Shown here: positions 9,527-17,662 of the stretch, in pieces
Numbering within the stretch: position 1 is the first letter of the stretch
How the letters are laid out: each line of letters begins with the position of its first letter
Assembly: GCF_000590885.1 (NCBI RefSeq)
Contig: NZ_JFHN01000025.1
Coordinates: forward strand, 44,605 to 108,604
Direction of reading: 5' to 3'
From: Erwinia mallotivora
GTDB lineage: Bacteria; Pseudomonadota; Gammaproteobacteria; Enterobacterales; Enterobacteriaceae
DNA: 64,000 nucleotides
Made by a program: the position numbers and the translations under genes
The notes under the pieces: generated by a model
Told to the model about the DNA's origin: nothing
The model's input: only the letters and a program-made list of their open reading frames with translations
Database searches by the model: none

Positions 9527-10665
9527 CAGAGACCATTATTGGTAACGCGAACAGGGACAGGATCAATAACAGCCATTTTTCAAATAAGGATGATTTAGCT
9601 ATGGCTGAAATAAACAGAGAGCAACTCAGTAAGTATTATCAGCACCTGCTGAACAAAATATCCGAAGAACACGCCTGCGGCGAAAGTCTGGAATATGATC
9701 CCGGGTTTATCATGCTTCAGTCCCGATTGCAGCCGCGCCTTAATGTGGAATATGGCAGCTTCACAGAAGCGGCGGAACCCATTAACTGGGCAGAAACGGA
9801 ACGGGAATGTCTGATATTACTGGAAAAAAGCAAAGATATCCGTTTGGTGATTGCGCTGATCCGCTGCCGCATTCGGCAAATTGGTCTGGCAGCACTTTAT
9901 GAAGGTCTGGACGCTCTTCGTCATTTACTGATTGCTTTCCCGGCAGACCTTCATCCACAGCTTCTGGATGAAGATGAATTTGTCCCACTGCTGAGGGCGA
10001 ACGCATTCTCCGAACTTGAGGATATAGGTGGTCTGCTGGGCGATATTCGTAATCAACCACTACCGAAGGGTGCAGGTTTACAAATTACGATTAAAGATTT
10101 CGAAAAGGGTAACGCTTCTCCACGTGAAGAAGGAGCTTTACCAGAATCCGTTATCTCTGCCCTGCTCAATGAATGGCAGGAGCGGGAAGACCCGACCATC
10201 CACTCACTCTATGCAGCCGGGATCTGTCTGAAAGAGATAAAAAGCCTTCTTGACGAATCATTGGGAAATGATGCCCCCGACTTCGCAAGACTTGGGGCTT
10301 TACTGAGTTTATTTGTCTCTTCCTCTTCCCAGCCCGCGGTATTGCCTGAATCTGCGCCACCATTTCTGAGTGAACAACCAGAAGCCGAGCCGCAGGCTGT
10401 CGTGCCAACTGATGCTGTTATTACTGCGCCGGAAGATCCGGTCATTAAAAGCGCTCATCTGCCTGTACAAACAGGAATTAAAACACGCTCAGATGCAGTT
10501 CAAAAACTCAGAGAAATACGGACATGGTTTACCAAAATGGAACCCAGTAGTCCTGTCATTCCTTTATTGGCATTTGCAGAATCAACCGTTGGTAAGAGTT
10601 TTTCGGCTTTGCTGAAACTATTACCCGTCGACATGATAGAGAAGATGAATACAGACAAGGAGTAA
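9523..10665 (+). CDS. tssA: T6SS cap/baseplate protein TssA (ImpA N-terminal domain)
   Basis: TssA coordinates baseplate docking and/or caps the growing sheath. It has 380 residues from the ATG at 9523, which overlaps the tssG stop and has a strong site (AGGAAGGAG). An internal ATG at 9601 (MAEINREQLS) is the only alternative. The ImpA-type N-terminal region carries CGESLEYDPGFIML and INWAETERECLILLEKSKDI, followed by helical segments (LRHLLIAFPADLHPQ). The C-terminal third is Pro/Ala/Glu-rich with a final helical domain, so the C-terminal class is unassigned. The following adhesin begins only 5 nt after the stop. Confidence 0.9.
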   Translation: MTETIIGNANRDRINNSHFSNKDDLAMAEINREQLSKYYQHLLNKISEEHACGESLEYDPGFIMLQSRLQPRLNVEYGSFTEAAEPINWAETERECLILLEKSKDIRLVIALIRCRIRQIGLAALYEGLDALRHLLIAFPADLHPQLLDEDEFVPLLRANAFSELEDIGGLLGDIRNQPLPKGAGLQITIKDFEKGNASPREEGALPESVISALLNEWQEREDPTIHSLYAAGICLKEIKSLLDESLGNDAPDFARLGALLSLFVSSSSQPAVLPESAPPFLSEQPEAEPQAVVPTDAVITAPEDPVIKSAHLPVQTGIKTRSDAVQKLREIRTWFTKMEPSSPVIPLLAFAESTVGKSFSALLKLLPVDMIEKMNTDKE

Positions 10666-10670
10666 CACTG

Positions 10671-11669
10671 ATGCTACGGAAGGTTATACTTTTATCATTC
10701 AGCGGATTAGCAGCAACGAACGCCGCCGCCGAATGTGTCCTTGCCAGAGGAACGCCAACCACATTAACGCTGGCAGCCCAGACTATTACCGTCAGTGCTG
10801 ATGCAGCTGCCGATACGTCAACACCCATTTCAGGGGCGATATACACCACGTCAGCCATACCTACAAATATTGGATACGATGGTTGCGTTGCCGGTATTCC
10901 CGCAGGCAGAGTCCTGATAGGTTTAAGCGAAACTGTTGCAACCAAGCTATTTAAAACCAACGTAGAAGGAATCGGAGTAAAAGTACAGGCTTATACCGGA
11001 ACGGGGTTTGGTACTTATCCTCTTGATTACACTGTATCTTTTAGTGGTGGTGAAAGCACAGGTACTTTTGACTGGAAGGCAGGGAGCTACTACCGGGTAC
11101 AGTTTTACAAAACTGCGGATACCCTCTCTCTTTCCGACCCAACTGGAGATGTGGTGCTTGATGCTGGTTCTCTGGCGTATGAATGGGTCCAGGATGATGC
11201 GACACGCGGAATCAGTCTTACCATCAACCAGATAAAGGTAATCAGCACACCGGCATGTACCTTTGATTCCAGTAAGACCATTGATTTCTCGACCGTAACG
11301 CCAGCCATGCTGACCAGTGGGGGTGTTGAAAAGCCGCTGGTTTTCGGATTGACCTGTAAAACAGATTATGGCTCTTATTCAGCAAACGCATCCATTACTT
11401 CCACAACCAGCTCAACTGACAATAAATATATTCGTGTGACAGACTCAAGTGGAAACAGTGACAATCAACTGGGTATAGAAATTTATAACAGCAGCGGTGG
11501 TCAGATGAGCTTAAGTGGTAATGTCCTGGAAAAATCAAGTACCGTTGCCAGTGGTGTTGCCGCAGAATTTAACTGGACCGCAAAACTTGTTAACGCTGGC
11601 ACAGATAAAACAAGGCCACAAAATGGCAGTTTTACTGCGCAGGCAGAGATTTTATTACAGTTAAATTAA
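10671..11669 (+). CDS. Two-domain fimbrial tip adhesin inside the T6SS operon
   Basis: Secreted fimbrial adhesin, 332 residues. A signal peptide (MLRKVILLSFSGLAATNAAA) is followed by a lectin-like N-terminal domain; KLFKTNVEGIGVKVQAY matches the adhesin domain of MrkD/FimH-type tips. A C-terminal pilin domain runs from about residue 195 (TPACTFDSSKTIDFSTV) to NGSFTAQAEILLQLN. It lies 5 nt after tssA behind AAGGAG, so it is co-transcribed with T6SS genes although its natural partners (pilin, chaperone, usher) are on the other strand more than 7 kb away. It most likely caps that fimbria. A T6SS-specific role is possible but unsupported. Confidence 0.85.
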   Translation: MLRKVILLSFSGLAATNAAAECVLARGTPTTLTLAAQTITVSADAAADTSTPISGAIYTTSAIPTNIGYDGCVAGIPAGRVLIGLSETVATKLFKTNVEGIGVKVQAYTGTGFGTYPLDYTVSFSGGESTGTFDWKAGSYYRVQFYKTADTLSLSDPTGDVVLDAGSLAYEWVQDDATRGISLTINQIKVISTPACTFDSSKTIDFSTVTPAMLTSGGVEKPLVFGLTCKTDYGSYSANASITSTTSSTDNKYIRVTDSSGNSDNQLGIEIYNSSGGQMSLSGNVLEKSSTVASGVAAEFNWTAKLVNAGTDKTRPQNGSFTAQAEILLQLN

Positions 11670-11697
11670 TTTAATATAGTTTAAAAACTGGTGACAT

Positions 11698-13032
11698 ATG
11701 GATTTGAAGCCTGGAATTTTTGTAAGCATTGCCAGCTACAGAGATACGGAACTGCTTCCCACGCTGCATGACATGATAAATATGTCTTCGGGTTCGTGTT
11801 TCTTGAGAATTGCTGTTTGCTGGCAAGATAAGGGTGATATTAATTTATTTCTGAAGAATGGAATGGCGTTGCTTGAGGAAAAAATTCATAACGGCCACCC
11901 TCTTTACATTTTCAGTTATTGTAATGTTGAGATTACTATCCTGAGCATTCATTATTTCCACAGTCAGGGGGCGTGTTGGGCAAGAAGCATATGCGAAAAA
12001 TTTTATCATGGAGAAGATTATTTTTTGCAAATTGACTCACACTGTCGTTTTATCAAAAACTGGGATAAAGAAATGATGTGTATGCTTACCCTGTTAAAAG
12101 ATAAAAGTCACCACCCTGTTCTCTCCTCATATCCACCTGCCTACCAACCCGGTGATGACAGTAGCAGGAAGAATTTTGTCAGCCGCCTGGTGTTTCGGGG
12201 CTTCTCAAATGAAAAAATCCTCCAACTGAGCTCTGTTGATTTCAAAGCAGATGCACCGGTGAGAGGAAGTTATCTCGCTGGTGGATTTATTTTTGCCGAA
12301 GGATCATTTGTTGTTGATGTACCTAATGATCCTCAGATATTTTTTGAGGGCGAAGAAATTGCCATGGCTGCAAGAGCCTATACCTCTGGTTATGACATCT
12401 GGCATCCTCATAAAATTTTACTGTGGCATTTTTATGGTCGAAAAGATCATAACAAAATCTGGTCGGATCATAATAGTGAAGCTAAAAATACGGGTGCCGT
12501 GGACAAGGCGTGGTGGGACAGAGATCGTGACGCTAAAAAACGAGTGCGCTGTTTACTTGAAAATGAATCAAATGAACAAAGCATTGACGCACGCTATTCT
12601 CTGGGAAATAAACGTTCACTAAAAGAATTTGAAGACATAACAGGCGTAGATTTCAGGTTATGTAGCGTATTACCTGAAGTTGTCGAAAAAGAACGTTGCG
12701 CATTTTTTGTCAGTCATAACGGAGAAGACTGGCGCAAAAGACTTATCAGGTTAAATAAAAAGACCTTGTCCCTGCCCAGAGCTAAGCTTGAATTTTCTTT
12801 TACAGACATAGTGAAATTACACATAGGCGTTTACAATAAAAATAACGACCTTCTGGAGAAAAAAATATTCCACGCTGAGGAAATTAAAAATACATTAATG
12901 AAAGAGAGTGAAGAAGAATTGAAAATAGAATTCGACTTCATTACTTCCCCTGGATTAAATCCCAGCGTTATCAGAATCAGTCCCTACTTGCGAAACGAAG
13001 GATGGGGAAATATTTTTGAGGTGGCGTGGTGA
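11698..13032 (+). CDS. Glycosyltransferase of the Skp1-type GlcNAc-transferase family (GT60-like)
   Basis: Predicted cytoplasmic glycosyltransferase, 444 residues. The N-terminus IFVSIASYRDTELLPTL, then IAVCWQDKGD, SQGACWARSICEKFYHGEDY and FLQIDSHCRF are the ordered hallmarks of the PF11397 GlcNAc-transferase family known from Dictyostelium Skp1 hydroxyproline GlcNAc-transferase. The D-S-H within the last motif is the likely metal/nucleotide-sugar site. SYLAGGFIFAEGSF and IFFEGEEIAMAARAYTSGYD continue the domain to about residue 270. The last 150 residues are a separate unrecognised domain. It lies 28 nt after the adhesin and overlaps tssL. The acceptor is unknown; the adhesin upstream is the obvious candidate. 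Confidence 0.8.
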   Translation: MDLKPGIFVSIASYRDTELLPTLHDMINMSSGSCFLRIAVCWQDKGDINLFLKNGMALLEEKIHNGHPLYIFSYCNVEITILSIHYFHSQGACWARSICEKFYHGEDYFLQIDSHCRFIKNWDKEMMCMLTLLKDKSHHPVLSSYPPAYQPGDDSSRKNFVSRLVFRGFSNEKILQLSSVDFKADAPVRGSYLAGGFIFAEGSFVVDVPNDPQIFFEGEEIAMAARAYTSGYDIWHPHKILLWHFYGRKDHNKIWSDHNSEAKNTGAVDKAWWDRDRDAKKRVRCLLENESNEQSIDARYSLGNKRSLKEFEDITGVDFRLCSVLPEVVEKERCAFFVSHNGEDWRKRLIRLNKKTLSLPRAKLEFSFTDIVKLHIGVYNKNNDLLEKKIFHAEEIKNTLMKESEEELKIEFDFITSPGLNPSVIRISPYLRNEGWGNIFEVAW

Positions 13033-13643
13033 AAAGCGAAAAATATTTTAACCGGATAGTTTTCATCGATACCTTGTTATCTTTCAATGGGATCATTCCT
13101 TCTCTTTCAGAATTTCAGCTTAAGCTGGTTAATCTGATAGAACAATTCAGCAAGGAGCTTGTTTCTGAAGGGCAATGTGAACAACTGAGTGATAAATTGT
13201 GTTATATCATTTGTCTTTACTTCGATAAACATATCACCTTTCGTCTTAAGGCTAACAACATTTCCTGGGAACGACATTTACTTAGCCGTCATTTTTACGG
13301 TTATGATGTCGAATCGGGTTCATTAAGCGCCCGGCTTGAATTCCTGTTGAAAAACAGTGATGGGAAAATTTTCGATTACACACGCCAACTGCTTATTTTG
13401 ATATCTCATTATCCTGACAGTGATGGGAAAATTCATGCGCTACTTGCGTGTTATCCGGGTGAACCGGTCGAAAATAGTATTCCTCACGCTGAAAATAAAG
13501 AACCCGAATCAGTCATCTTTCTTGTTCCCGATAAACCACGTAGCCGCTGGTATGGTTCATTCATCTGGCAATCAGCTATCGGTATTTTTCTGTTAATAAT
13601 TCTGTGGTTTTTTTGCATAAAATACCTGGGTGGCCTTTATTAA
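13026..13643 (+). CDS. tssL: T6SS membrane-complex protein TssL (DotU/IcmH family)
   Basis: Inner-membrane subunit of the T6SS membrane complex, normally bound to TssM. It has 205 residues: a cytoplasmic DotU helical domain (LVNLIEQFSKELVSEG, SDKLCYIICLYFDKH, SARLEFLLKNSDGKIFDYTRQLLILISHYP) and one C-terminal membrane helix (about 179-200, IWQSAIGIFLLIILWFFCI). Start is GTG 13026 or 13029, overlapping the glycosyltransferase stop. The stop overlaps the next ATG (TAATG). It carries no peptidoglycan-binding domain; the OmpA domain is supplied by the next gene. Confidence 0.9.
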   Translation: MVKSEKYFNRIVFIDTLLSFNGIIPSLSEFQLKLVNLIEQFSKELVSEGQCEQLSDKLCYIICLYFDKHITFRLKANNISWERHLLSRHFYGYDVESGSLSARLEFLLKNSDGKIFDYTRQLLILISHYPDSDGKIHALLACYPGEPVENSIPHAENKEPESVIFLVPDKPRSRWYGSFIWQSAIGIFLLIILWFFCIKYLGGLY

Positions 13644-15121
13644 TGTCCGCGAAAACTAACATGAATAATAATTCCCAACACCCTTTTTCCTCAGAAGAAA
13701 GAGACCAGGTCATTATCATTATCATTTTCATTATTGGTCCCTACGCCCGGAAATGGTTTTCTCAACCTGCCTCAGAACCGGTTGAACATGCGCCTGTGCG
13801 TTGGATCCTGGCTCCGGAAGCTGAAGACCTGCACAAGCAATGGAAACGATTACGCCTTCCTGACTCCCGCACTGTCATCAGGGCTTTCTTTCCTTTTCTG
13901 CCCGACGGGCAGGAAAGCAGTGAGCTGATCCATGCCCAGCTTAATGACTGGCAGAGCCAGTTTCTCGCGCATCCGCTTACTGAGCCCCTTCCGTGCGTAT
14001 TTGGCTTATACGCACAGTTAAGTCATCAGCGTTCTGTTGACGATCCTGAACAGGCAATATGGCTGGGAAACTTTGATCTTACCGTCAGTGAAGAAACCAC
14101 TTTCAATCATGAGCTTTCCACTCTTAACACCATGCTGATGCAGATTAGTCACTCTGGCGGCTATCACGCCGTACAGCGTTTAGCTATGGCTGATGCCCTG
14201 CAATTGTGGATGCATGAAACAGGAATCATAAAGTCATTACAGACGCTGTTCAGCAGAACGTCCCTGATGCTTACAGCTGTATTGCTCTCTGACTATGGTG
14301 CGGGTTTTGTCAGACATGGGGCCTGGGCAAACTGGATTGCCGACAGATTTCAAATTTATCCGGGCCTTGCTTCAACCATGAGCCTTCCTCAACTTCCCGA
14401 CGCCCTGCACATGCCCGCGATAAAAACATGGGTTTATGAATCGCGAAAACCCCGACGCCGGGTAACCTGGATCCCCGCCACTATCACGCTGCTACTTGCA
14501 CTGTTGATGGTGGGAATAACCTGGCATGAGGGAGAACGGCTGACCCGGATGAGGAATAATCTCTTTGCATTTAACCAGTTGGACATTGTTCATTTTCAGC
14601 AAAAACGCAGTGCTCTGTCTCAACTTATCAAATACCGTGATGAACTTTCTGGTTGTTCTTCCAGCCGACTATTACAAATTTTAAAACTGTCAAATTGTAA
14701 TAAGGTGCTGGCCGAACTTAACAAAGTCATCAAAAATACCCGTGCCGAACCGCTGTTGTTTTCCTCTGAGTCAGTAGCACTATTTTCTTCAGATAGTTCG
14801 CAGCTTAAAGAGGGCAGTGATGAAATTTTGACAGCGTTACTCCCTGTCATTAGCAATAACCCTCAGACCACTTTCATGATTATTGGGCACTCTGATAATT
14901 CAGGTACTCATCAAAGAAATATGCAAATTTCCAAAGAAAGAGCCATCGTAGTACGCGACTGGTTAATTAAACACACCAATATACCTGTCACCAGATTTGT
15001 GATTAAGGGGGTTGGTGAAAGTGCTCCGATAGCCAGTAACGACACAGATGAAGGTCGAAAACGAAACAGGCGGGTGGACATTATCCCTTTACCTGAAAAT
15101 TATCACATCAATAATGAGTAA
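13643..15121 (+). CDS. T6SS-associated OmpA-domain protein, membrane anchored
   Basis: Probable peptidoglycan-anchoring component of the T6SS envelope complex, 492 residues from the ATG that overlaps the tssL stop. A short hydrophobic stretch near the N-terminus (VIIIIIFIIGPYARKWF) precedes a cytoplasmic-like domain of about 260 residues. A second membrane helix follows (about 287-305, ITLLLALLMVGITW). The C-terminal OmpA/MotB domain has FMIIGHSDNSG, SKERAIVVRDWL, VIKGVGESAP and GRKRNRRVDI. Similar OmpA proteins occur next to tssL in enterobacterial T6SS clusters. Function is inferred from domain and position. Confidence 0.82.
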   Translation: MSAKTNMNNNSQHPFSSEERDQVIIIIIFIIGPYARKWFSQPASEPVEHAPVRWILAPEAEDLHKQWKRLRLPDSRTVIRAFFPFLPDGQESSELIHAQLNDWQSQFLAHPLTEPLPCVFGLYAQLSHQRSVDDPEQAIWLGNFDLTVSEETTFNHELSTLNTMLMQISHSGGYHAVQRLAMADALQLWMHETGIIKSLQTLFSRTSLMLTAVLLSDYGAGFVRHGAWANWIADRFQIYPGLASTMSLPQLPDALHMPAIKTWVYESRKPRRRVTWIPATITLLLALLMVGITWHEGERLTRMRNNLFAFNQLDIVHFQQKRSALSQLIKYRDELSGCSSSRLLQILKLSNCNKVLAELNKVIKNTRAEPLLFSSESVALFSSDSSQLKEGSDEILTALLPVISNNPQTTFMIIGHSDNSGTHQRNMQISKERAIVVRDWLIKHTNIPVTRFVIKGVGESAPIASNDTDEGRKRNRRVDIIPLPENYHINNE

Positions 15122-15620
15122 AAATATCATGAGTAAAAATAAAATAACCTACACCCTCTATGAAGGCACACTTTTAACCGAAGCACCTATCTTTGATCAA
15201 AGCGTTAATGTCTTACGATTTCGTGATCCGGAAGATAATGAATATACAATTCTGGTTAATCGTGCTTTTCTGGCTGAAGATCAAACTCTGGCAGAGTTTT
15301 GTGAGTCACAAATGTCATTTATGACAAATACTATGCCTGCCTTTGCCGTGGAAGGAAAACAACTCACCAGTGAAATTGGTCCGGCAAAGCTGCCTGTTGT
15401 ACAGATAGGAAATCGTTTTTATCTGGAGGGACAGCTAATGAAACAGGTGCAGACAATGGTCGCGCTACCTTATCATCCGGTTATTAACGGCGCTCGAAGA
15501 AACGTCATTATTTTTACCCTCAGTGCTGAAAAAGAATTTACTGAATATCAACGTAAACATTATGTTCAGCTCATTAACAGCTTCGATCCCGAGGCCGCCA
15601 CATTGAATAGCAAGCTATAA
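15114..15620 (+). CDS. DcrB/DUF1795 protein, Eag-type T6SS effector chaperone
   Basis: Predicted cytoplasmic chaperone of 168 residues. The sequence KITYTLYEGTLLTEAPIFDQSVNVLRF and FVQL-type C-terminal helix fit the DcrB/DUF1795 fold used by Eag chaperones, which shield transmembrane segments of T6SS effectors and load them on VgrG. The start ATG 15114 overlaps the end of the OmpA gene by 8 nt; a second in-frame ATG lies at 15129. No Rhs or PAAR effector and no vgrG follows, which is unusual because eag genes normally precede their client. It is the last gene before a strong terminator. Confidence 0.75.
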   Translation: MSKNIMSKNKITYTLYEGTLLTEAPIFDQSVNVLRFRDPEDNEYTILVNRAFLAEDQTLAEFCESQMSFMTNTMPAFAVEGKQLTSEIGPAKLPVVQIGNRFYLEGQLMKQVQTMVALPYHPVINGARRNVIIFTLSAEKEFTEYQRKHYVQLINSFDPEAATLNSKL

Positions 15621-15633
15621 TTATTTTAAAAAA

Positions 15634-15672
15634 AAGCGCATGTCTGTCAGCATTAAACTGACACATGCGCTT
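15634..15672. terminator. Bidirectional rho-independent terminator
   Basis: Arms AAGCGCATGT(CT)GTCAG and CTGACACATGCGCTT pair over 15 bp with a two-base bulge and a 7-nt loop. An A-run precedes the hairpin, so minus-strand transcripts read a U-run. It separates the convergent T6SS operon and the LuxR-type gene. Confidence 0.8.
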
Positions 15673-15676
15673 ATAA

Positions 15677-16315
15677 TCAGAGACAGACTATACTACGCTC
15701 TTTATTAGCACAATGAGCAATAAAGGTGGCATATTTGTAGAATTCAACCCGATTAAGCATTCCGAGTTTTCGGATAGAATTTCGGCAATGATTGCTTATT
15801 GTTTTTTCCGAACGATTGAGGATTCTGGATATATAACCTACATTATACCCTTTGCCAACCAGCAGTAAAATTTTGCACTCTGTTAATGACAGCTGTTTAA
15901 TTTTTTTCAGCCCAATCGACTTATGGTTCTCCGGACTGATAAAAGCTGGATAATCCATACTGGCGATCAGGAGTATTTTCTTTATCTTTTCCATAACTTC
16001 CGAAACATTATGTCGCCGGCAAGTGAACGGAATGTGAATCGTCGCCTGCCACTCTGAATTATTATTTTTTTTCCAACTATTACAGCCATTTCTCAGGCGA
16101 ATGCTGACCATCGAGTCCCGAATAACAACATTTGCTACGTTACCCACTTCCTCAACAGTTTCATCAATCAAAAAACAAAACGCGGAGTTGTTCCACCTGC
16201 CGTTGAATTCTTTGATGAGATGGCCAAGACCAAAAGTATAATAGAAGTTATCACTATGTAATGATATTCTCACAATACTTTTGCATCTGGCATCATTAGC
16301 ATCAGACATAACCAT
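15677..16315 (-). CDS. LuxR/FixJ-type transcriptional regulator
   Basis: DNA-binding regulator of 212 residues. The C-terminal 60 residues form a LuxR helix-turn-helix: LSLTECKILLLVGKGYNVG, YISRILNRSEKTISNH and RKLGMLNRVEFYKYA. The N-terminal half has no phosphorylatable receiver motif and no autoinducer-domain signature, resembling orphan fimbrial/capsule regulators such as RcsA or FimZ-like proteins only loosely. The start ATG 16315 has AAGGAAAA upstream. It faces the T6SS/adhesin operon convergently and is the natural candidate to control that operon or the fimbria, by position only. Confidence 0.85.
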   Translation of the reverse strand: MVMSDANDARCKSIVRISLHSDNFYYTFGLGHLIKEFNGRWNNSAFCFLIDETVEEVGNVANVVIRDSMVSIRLRNGCNSWKKNNNSEWQATIHIPFTCRRHNVSEVMEKIKKILLIASMDYPAFISPENHKSIGLKKIKQLSLTECKILLLVGKGYNVGYISRILNRSEKTISNHCRNSIRKLGMLNRVEFYKYATFIAHCANKERSIVCL

Positions 16316-16756
16316 CGAATTTTCCTTTTACCTGATAATCCCGATCTGGATAACCTGGAGTCATTCCTGCCTCCGGGCGGTAATTGACGATATTGACTTA
16401 TGAATAATTGCTGTTTAAGAAGAAAACTACTGAAATATTTTGAGGATTTTTAAATGCACTCTGGTGCCGCTGGCATAATACGTTTAATGTTCGTCGAAGT
16501 AAAGCAGGTATGTTTTCAGCATTTTTGTAGCTGAAAACATAATGAAACAATCGACCAGCCTGATAAAAAATCATCATTTATCATCACTCATTATTCCACC
16601 AATAAAAATCATATAATTCCAAAAAAATTTATTATAGCGTCGCCTTCTCCAATGATTATTAATGACGGAAAATCATTGCAGTAATGTATTATTTACTCTT
16701 CCCTGCTTCATCTTATTCATTTTTTTAGCTGTATAACCCCCATTATATTATCGATA
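16316..16756. other. AT-rich intergenic gap between two regulator genes
   Basis: 440 bp without a supported gene. It should hold the promoter of the LuxR-type gene and includes one strong inverted repeat (16509-16541, listed separately). The part next to the LysR stop (16620-16750) is very AT-rich; I see no convincing terminator or frame there. Confidence 0.6.
16509..16541. promoter_or_regulatory. Perfect 12-bp inverted repeat in the LuxR-LysR gap
   Basis: TATGTTTTCAGC, nine spacer bases, GCTGAAAACATA. The 21-bp centre-to-centre dyad fits a dimeric regulator operator, about 200 bp upstream of the LuxR-type gene. As RNA it would make a stable hairpin but has no T-run on either strand, so a terminator is less likely. 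Confidence 0.5.
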
Positions 16757-17662
16757 TTAGCTATACATTTTTAGCTCATACTGACGTGCCAGCTCCCATA
16801 AACGACTACGAATTATCTGCTTAAGTTGTAGAGTAGACTGCGACTGAGGGCGATCACGACGACTGATTAACATGACTTCAAACGGTAACGGCTGAGCCAC
16901 CGGAAGTACCAACAGCTGATCGGCATAGCGTTTGCCCGTAAACAAATCGACAATACCCACCCCGCCTCCTGCCGATACCATATCGGCAATGACTGAATAG
17001 GTTTTGATATATAACGAGCCCACTGGCTGTAAGCCTTTATCACGCAATGCCCGATGCAATACCTGGCCTAACGGATCTTCCTTCTGCATCATCAGCAGAT
17101 TGTTCTGGCACAACCAGTCGAGAGAAACCGGACCGTTGATGGTCATTGACCGGGGCAAAATAGCGACCATCGACGAGTGAAACAGCGGTTCAGCAACCAG
17201 TTCTCCAGACACCTGCTGACCAAAAACCAGCGCAAAATCGAGCTGATCCGCCAGTAAATTCTGACACAGCGTCTGAAAATGCTCTGTCACCAGCTCAACG
17301 TTCACATAACCATTGTTGCGGCGGTATTCCACCAGAGCGGGTGCGAGGATCATCTGTCCAAACGCGTGAGCAGCCCCTACCCGGACCGTTTCACCCTCTC
17401 CCTTACGCAGCTGGCTGGTTAACAGGCTGATAGCCTGAAGGCGAGTAAAAAGTTCGCGGATTTCCGGTATAAGACGCTGCGCTTCTGGCGTCGGGATCAT
17501 CCCCTGGCTGCCACGCTCAAACAGCGCAAAGCCCAGCTGCTGCTCGGCATGGCTTAACACACGGCTGACGTTGGGCTGGGAAACATGCAGCAGGCGGGCC
17601 GCCCCGCTGATGCTGCCTGTCTCTATAATTGCCTGAAAAACCTCAATATGTCTCAGCCGCAT
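16757..17662 (-). CDS. LysR-family transcriptional regulator
   Basis: Transcriptional regulator of 301 residues. The N-terminal winged helix is classic: MRLRHIEVFQAIIETGSISG, AARLLHVSQPNVSRVLSHAE and LGFALFER. The rest is a periplasmic-binding-protein-like effector domain. The start overlaps the end of the M19 dipeptidase gene by 10 nt, so it is co-transcribed as second gene of a minus-strand pair and is divergent from the peptide transporter. It probably senses a peptide or D-amino-acid product and controls the divergent operons through the 18760-18952 gap; the ligand is unknown. Confidence 0.92.
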   Translation of the reverse strand: MRLRHIEVFQAIIETGSISGAARLLHVSQPNVSRVLSHAEQQLGFALFERGSQGMIPTPEAQRLIPEIRELFTRLQAISLLTSQLRKGEGETVRVGAAHAFGQMILAPALVEYRRNNGYVNVELVTEHFQTLCQNLLADQLDFALVFGQQVSGELVAEPLFHSSMVAILPRSMTINGPVSLDWLCQNNLLMMQKEDPLGQVLHRALRDKGLQPVGSLYIKTYSVIADMVSAGGGVGIVDLFTGKRYADQLLVLPVAQPLPFEVMLISRRDRPQSQSTLQLKQIIRSRLWELARQYELKMYS

